A stretch of 7,554 nt of DNA, taken from NCBI GenBank assembly GCA_024762755.1, contig JANTGX010000102.1, forward strand, positions 1 through 7,554. Direction: 5' to 3'. Within the stretch, counting starts at the first letter, position 1. The number at the start of each line of letters is the position of its first letter. Shown here piece after piece: positions 4,932 to 7,554 of the stretch. The notes beneath the pieces are model-generated. The model had not been told where the DNA came from. It saw only the letters and a list, made by a program, of their open reading frames with translations, and did not search any database. A program made the translations under genes and the position numbers. This DNA comes from Gammaproteobacteria bacterium. GTDB taxonomy: Bacteria > Pseudomonadota > Gammaproteobacteria > SZUA-152.

Positions 4932-7070
4932 ATGACACCACGCCCATCTTTCCTGCCCATGATCCGGCTCGCCGCTGCCGGTGGCCTGTGCCTGATCGGT
5001 GGTGCGGCCTGGGCGGCGGGGCCGGACTATGTGCCCGGCGAGATCGTGGTGAAGTATCGCGAGCACGCCGCTGGCGTGGTGATCGGGCCCGGCCCGGCAG
5101 GGGTGCGAGCACAGGGGCTGCGACGCCTGCAGCTGCCGGCGGGCGAGAGTGTGGCGCAGGCCCTGGCGCGCTACCGCGCCGACCCCGCGGTGGAATACGC
5201 CGAGCCCAACTACATCGTGCGCAAGGCGGTGGCGCCGGATGATGCGCGATTTGGCGAGCAATGGGCGCCGGTGCTGATCCAGCTGCCGGCGGCCTGGGAC
5301 TACACCACGGGCGATGCGGATATCGTCGTCGCCATCCTCGATACCGGCATCGACTACGGGCACCCGGACCTCAGGGGCAACCTGTGGCGCAATGCGCGCG
5401 AGGCGCTGGGCAGGCCCGGCTTCGACGACGATGGCAACGGCTACACGGATGACGTCTACGGCATCCTGATCGACGGCTCGCGGGTCTCCGGTGACCCCAA
5501 GGACGACGACACTAAGGACGCCCACGGCACCCACGTCGCCGGTATCGTCGGCGCGGTGGGCGACAACGCCATTGGCGTGGCCGGGGTCGCTTGGCGGGTG
5601 AGCCTGATGGCGGTCAAGGTGCTGCACGGGCCGCAGGGCGAGGGCACGGTCCTGGATGTGGCCGAGGGCATCCGCTATGCGGTGGACAATGGCGCCCGCG
5701 TGCTCAACCTCAGCTTCACCGTGGCGGAGTACAGCCGGACCCTGGCCGATGCCATCGCCTATGCCGATGGCCGAGGCGCGCTGGTGGTCTCGGCGGCGGG
5801 TAACGATGGCGACGACCTGGATGGCCGCGATGCGTCACCGCCCACCCTGCGTCTGCCCAACAACCTCAGCGTCGCCGCCCTCACCGCGCGCCAGACCCTG
5901 GCCGGCTATTCCAATTATGGTGCCCACACGGTGGACGTGGCGGCCCCGGGAGGCGAGGCCAGCGACCCTGTTGGCGGCATTCTCAGTACCCTCTGGCCGG
6001 GGGCCGGCCTGGGTAAATACGGCTATCTGGCCGGCACCTCCATGGCCGCGCCGCATGTGAGCGGCCTGGCGGCGCTCGTCTGGGCCGCTTATCCGAGCCT
6101 CGATGCCCACGCGGTGAAGGGGCGCATCCTCAACGGCAGCGTGTCCCTCGCTGGGCTGCACGGGCGAGTCATCAGCGGCGGGCGCATCGACGCCTTTGCC
6201 GCCCTCACCCAGGGTGACCTGCCGGCCGTCTTCAACGTCACGCCCTACAGCCTGCCGGCCGGCGGCGAGGTGACCATCGAGGGCGTCAACTTCGGCGCCG
6301 TGGCCGGCAGGGTGTGGTTGGATGGCGAACCGCTGACGGTGCGCCAGTGGGACGCGAGCGGCCGGCGGATCCTGGCCACCACGCCAGCCTGTGGCAGCAG
6401 CGGGCGGCTGCAGGTCAACGGCGCCGGCAGCGGTTTCTCCGTCACCCTGGCACAGCAGCCGACGGTGACCCTGATCGGTTCCGCCAGCACCGGCACGGCG
6501 CCGCTGACGGCCATGTTCAGTGCCCTCGCCGCGGACCCCAACGGGCGCATCGTGGCCTATGCCTGGGACGAGGGCAGCGGCGTCTATGGGCCCGCGGGCA
6601 CGGCGGATTCGCGCTTGATCACCTTCTCGGCCCCCGGCCGCTACAGCGTGCGCGTGCAAGTCACCGACGACTGCGGCAATCGGGCCAGCGCTGTCGCGCT
6701 GGTCGAGGTGAGTCCGGGCAGTGGCAGCGACAGCCGCTGCTTCATCGCCACCGCCGCCTGGGGTTCGGCGCTGCACCCGCGGGTGCAGGCCCTGCGCAGC
6801 TTCCGCGACCGGGTGCTGTTGCCGAACGCCCCCGGTCGGGCCCTGGTGGCGCTGTACTACCGCTGGAGTCCGCCGCTGGCCGACGTCATTCGTCACCGTC
6901 CCGCCCTGCGGCGGATCACCGCGGCGCTGTTGACGCCGGTGGTGGAGGCGGCCGAGTGGTGGCTCGCCCTGTCCGACAAGGCGGCGGGCGAGAGGCCGCC
7001 AGCGTGGAGAAGGCCGGGCGATCACGCCACGGACGAGACGGGTCCGCGGCCCCTCCGCCGGCGATCATGA
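4932..7070 (+). CDS. Secreted subtilisin-like (S8) serine protease with TIG, PKD and CFI-box C-terminal regions
   Basis: This is a 712-residue exported endopeptidase. Domains in order: signal peptide 1-28 (ends GGAAWA); I9-type propeptide about 31-97 (YVPGEIVVKY, DPAVEYAEPNYIV), which normally acts as chaperone and inhibitor and is cleaved off; S8 catalytic domain about 110-425 with Asp137 (AILDTGID), His198 (HGTHVAG), oxyanion Asn291 (SAAGND) and Ser370 (GTSMAAPHVSG). All key residues are present, so it should be active. A DxDGNGxxDD loop (165-174) resembles a calcium site. An IPT/TIG-like domain (about 432-508) and a PKD-like domain (about 512-594; TAPLTAMFSA, GRYSVRVQVTDD) follow, then a Ser/Gly linker and a CFI-box C-terminal region starting at Cys603, then a polar Arg/Pro-rich tail (681-712). 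ATG 4932 is chosen because it directly precedes the signal peptide; ATG 4959 is an alternative, and the ribosome site is weak in both. A TATGAT at 4917-4922 could be a -10 box but lacks a -35. The gene ends in a 6-bp convergent overlap with lipB. Substrate unknown. Confidence 0.95.
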   Translation: MTPRPSFLPMIRLAAAGGLCLIGGAAWAAGPDYVPGEIVVKYREHAAGVVIGPGPAGVRAQGLRRLQLPAGESVAQALARYRADPAVEYAEPNYIVRKAVAPDDARFGEQWAPVLIQLPAAWDYTTGDADIVVAILDTGIDYGHPDLRGNLWRNAREALGRPGFDDDGNGYTDDVYGILIDGSRVSGDPKDDDTKDAHGTHVAGIVGAVGDNAIGVAGVAWRVSLMAVKVLHGPQGEGTVLDVAEGIRYAVDNGARVLNLSFTVAEYSRTLADAIAYADGRGALVVSAAGNDGDDLDGRDASPPTLRLPNNLSVAALTARQTLAGYSNYGAHTVDVAAPGGEASDPVGGILSTLWPGAGLGKYGYLAGTSMAAPHVSGLAALVWAAYPSLDAHAVKGRILNGSVSLAGLHGRVISGGRIDAFAALTQGDLPAVFNVTPYSLPAGGEVTIEGVNFGAVAGRVWLDGEPLTVRQWDASGRRILATTPACGSSGRLQVNGAGSGFSVTLAQQPTVTLIGSASTGTAPLTAMFSALAADPNGRIVAYAWDEGSGVYGPAGTADSRLITFSAPGRYSVRVQVTDDCGNRASAVALVEVSPGSGSDSRCFIATAAWGSALHPRVQALRSFRDRVLLPNAPGRALVALYYRWSPPLADVIRHRPALRRITAALLTPVVEAAEWWLALSDKAAGERPPAWRRPGDHATDETGPRPLRRRS
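6738..6971 (+). other. CFI-box C-terminal region of the protease (putative sorting/anchor signal)
   Basis: Residues 603-680 begin CFIATAAWGS, continue with HPRVQALRSFRDRVLL and PNAPGRALVALYYRWSPPLA, and end in a moderately hydrophobic segment (ITAALLTPVVEAAEWWLAL). From memory this matches the C-terminal homology region that RefSeq names CFI-box-CTERM, found at the ends of varied exported proteins. Position, a single leading Cys after a Ser/Gly-rich linker and a terminal hydrophobic stretch fit a protein-sorting or anchoring signal, but its processing enzyme is not known to me. The Trp in place of the usual Tyr of ATAAYGS is conservative. Confidence 0.8.
7065..7070. other. Convergent overlap of protease and lipB stop codons
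   Basis: The palindrome TCATGA holds the TGA stop of the protease (7068-7070, plus) and the TGA stop of lipB (7067-7065, minus). There is no intergenic space and no T-tract hairpin at this junction, so transcripts from each side probably run into the other gene or end by other means. Confidence 0.95.
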
Positions 7071-7554
7071 GAATTGCGCCTGCAGGTGTCGCAGCAGTGC
7101 GTCGGCCACCTGAGCCGGGTCCACGTCCGGCCGCAGGTCGCGCAGCTGGGTGGTCTGCAGGCCGGCGAAGCCGCAGGGGTTGATGCGCGAGAAGGGCGCC
7201 AGGTCCATGTCCACGTTGAGGCTCAGCCCGTGGTAGCTGCAGCCGCGGCGCACGCGCAGGCCGAGGGCGGCGATCTTGCGGCCCTCGACGTAGATGCCGG
7301 GGGCGCCCTCGCGGCGCTCGGCCGCGATGCCCTGCGCCTGCAACAGGTCGATGACCGCCTGTTCCAGGCGCTGAACCATCTCCTTCACCCCCAGCTGGCG
7401 CCGCCGCAGGTCCAACAGAAAATAGGCGATGAGCTGGCCGGGGCCGTGGTAGGTCACTTGCCCGCCACGGTCGGTCTGCACCACCGGGATGTCGCCGGGG
7501 GCGAGCAGGTGTTCGGGTCTGCCATTGAGGCCGAGGGTGAAGACCGGCGGGTGT
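7065..7554 (-). CDS. lipB: Octanoyl-[acyl-carrier-protein]:protein octanoyltransferase LipB, C-terminal 162 residues (5' end beyond window)
   Basis: This enzyme moves the octanoyl group from acyl carrier protein to a lysine of lipoate-dependent enzymes through a thioester intermediate, supplying the substrate for LipA. The fragment opens HPPVFTLGLNGRPEHLLAPG and contains the family signature RGGQVTYHGPGQ (fragment residues 29-40), the catalytic Lys in GRKIAALGLR (K93) and the catalytic Cys in RINPCGFAG (C127). Both are offset by 42 residues from K135 and C169 of E. coli LipB, so about 42 N-terminal residues lie beyond the window. The frame is open to the window edge, so the GTG at 7484 is internal and not the start. 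The gene is on the same strand as lipA but about 6.6 kb away, and its 3' end overlaps the protease gene by 6 bp. Confidence 0.97.
   Translation of the reverse strand, partial: HPPVFTLGLNGRPEHLLAPGDIPVVQTDRGGQVTYHGPGQLIAYFLLDLRRRQLGVKEMVQRLEQAVIDLLQAQGIAAERREGAPGIYVEGRKIAALGLRVRRGCSYHGLSLNVDMDLAPFSRINPCGFAGLQTTQLRDLRPDVDPAQVADALLRHLQAQFS

Noticed and set aside
4548..5627. Minus-strand open frame of 359 residues spanning the barrel-protease junction
   Set aside because: It is antisense to two better-supported genes and would cross their intergenic gap; its translation shows no family motif.
5835..7025. Long 396-residue open frame on the minus strand
   Set aside because: It is antisense to the S8 protease, whose full catalytic motifs and domains leave no doubt about the coding strand. 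The antisense product is low-complexity with no recognisable motif.
1..7554. CRISPR array, tRNA, rRNA, insertion sequence or integrase
   Set aside because: No regularly spaced repeats, transposase or integrase motifs, terminal inverted repeats or structured RNA genes were seen on either strand by eye.

Overview
The window looks like chromosomal DNA from a GC-rich Gammaproteobacterium. This rests on the close resemblance of the two flanking lipoate genes to Escherichia coli LipA and LipB, the Sec-type signal peptides and the outer-membrane-type protein. The species cannot be named from the sequence alone.

Layout. The left edge (1-470, minus strand) holds the N-terminal half of lipA (lipoyl synthase). 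Upstream of it, on the same strand, is a small VanZ-like membrane protein (504-1001). A divergent intergenic region of about 205 bp follows, with an AT-richer patch that may carry promoters. Three exported proteins are then encoded on the plus strand. The first (1207-3729, 840 aa) is a large secreted beta-rich protein with a signal peptide and a poly-Gly stretch. The second (3737-4870, about 377 aa) is an unrecognised protein with outer-membrane beta-barrel character. The third (4932-7070, 712 aa) is a subtilisin-family (S8) protease with propeptide, catalytic domain, IPT/TIG-like and PKD-like domains, and a C-terminal CFI-box region that begins with an isolated Cys. A strong intrinsic terminator lies just after the first of these genes, inside the 5' part of the second. 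The right edge (7065-7554, minus strand) is the C-terminal part of lipB (octanoyltransferase).

How it fits together. LipB transfers octanoate to target proteins and LipA inserts sulfur to make lipoate. The two genes are commonly neighbours in proteobacteria. Here they keep the same strand, but about 6.6 kb lies between them, mostly an opposite-strand block for three exported proteins. The most interesting part is this block: an unusual exported beta protein, an unknown envelope protein and a multidomain protease with a probable C-terminal sorting or anchoring signal. That they work as one system is inferred from strand, order and shared export signals only.
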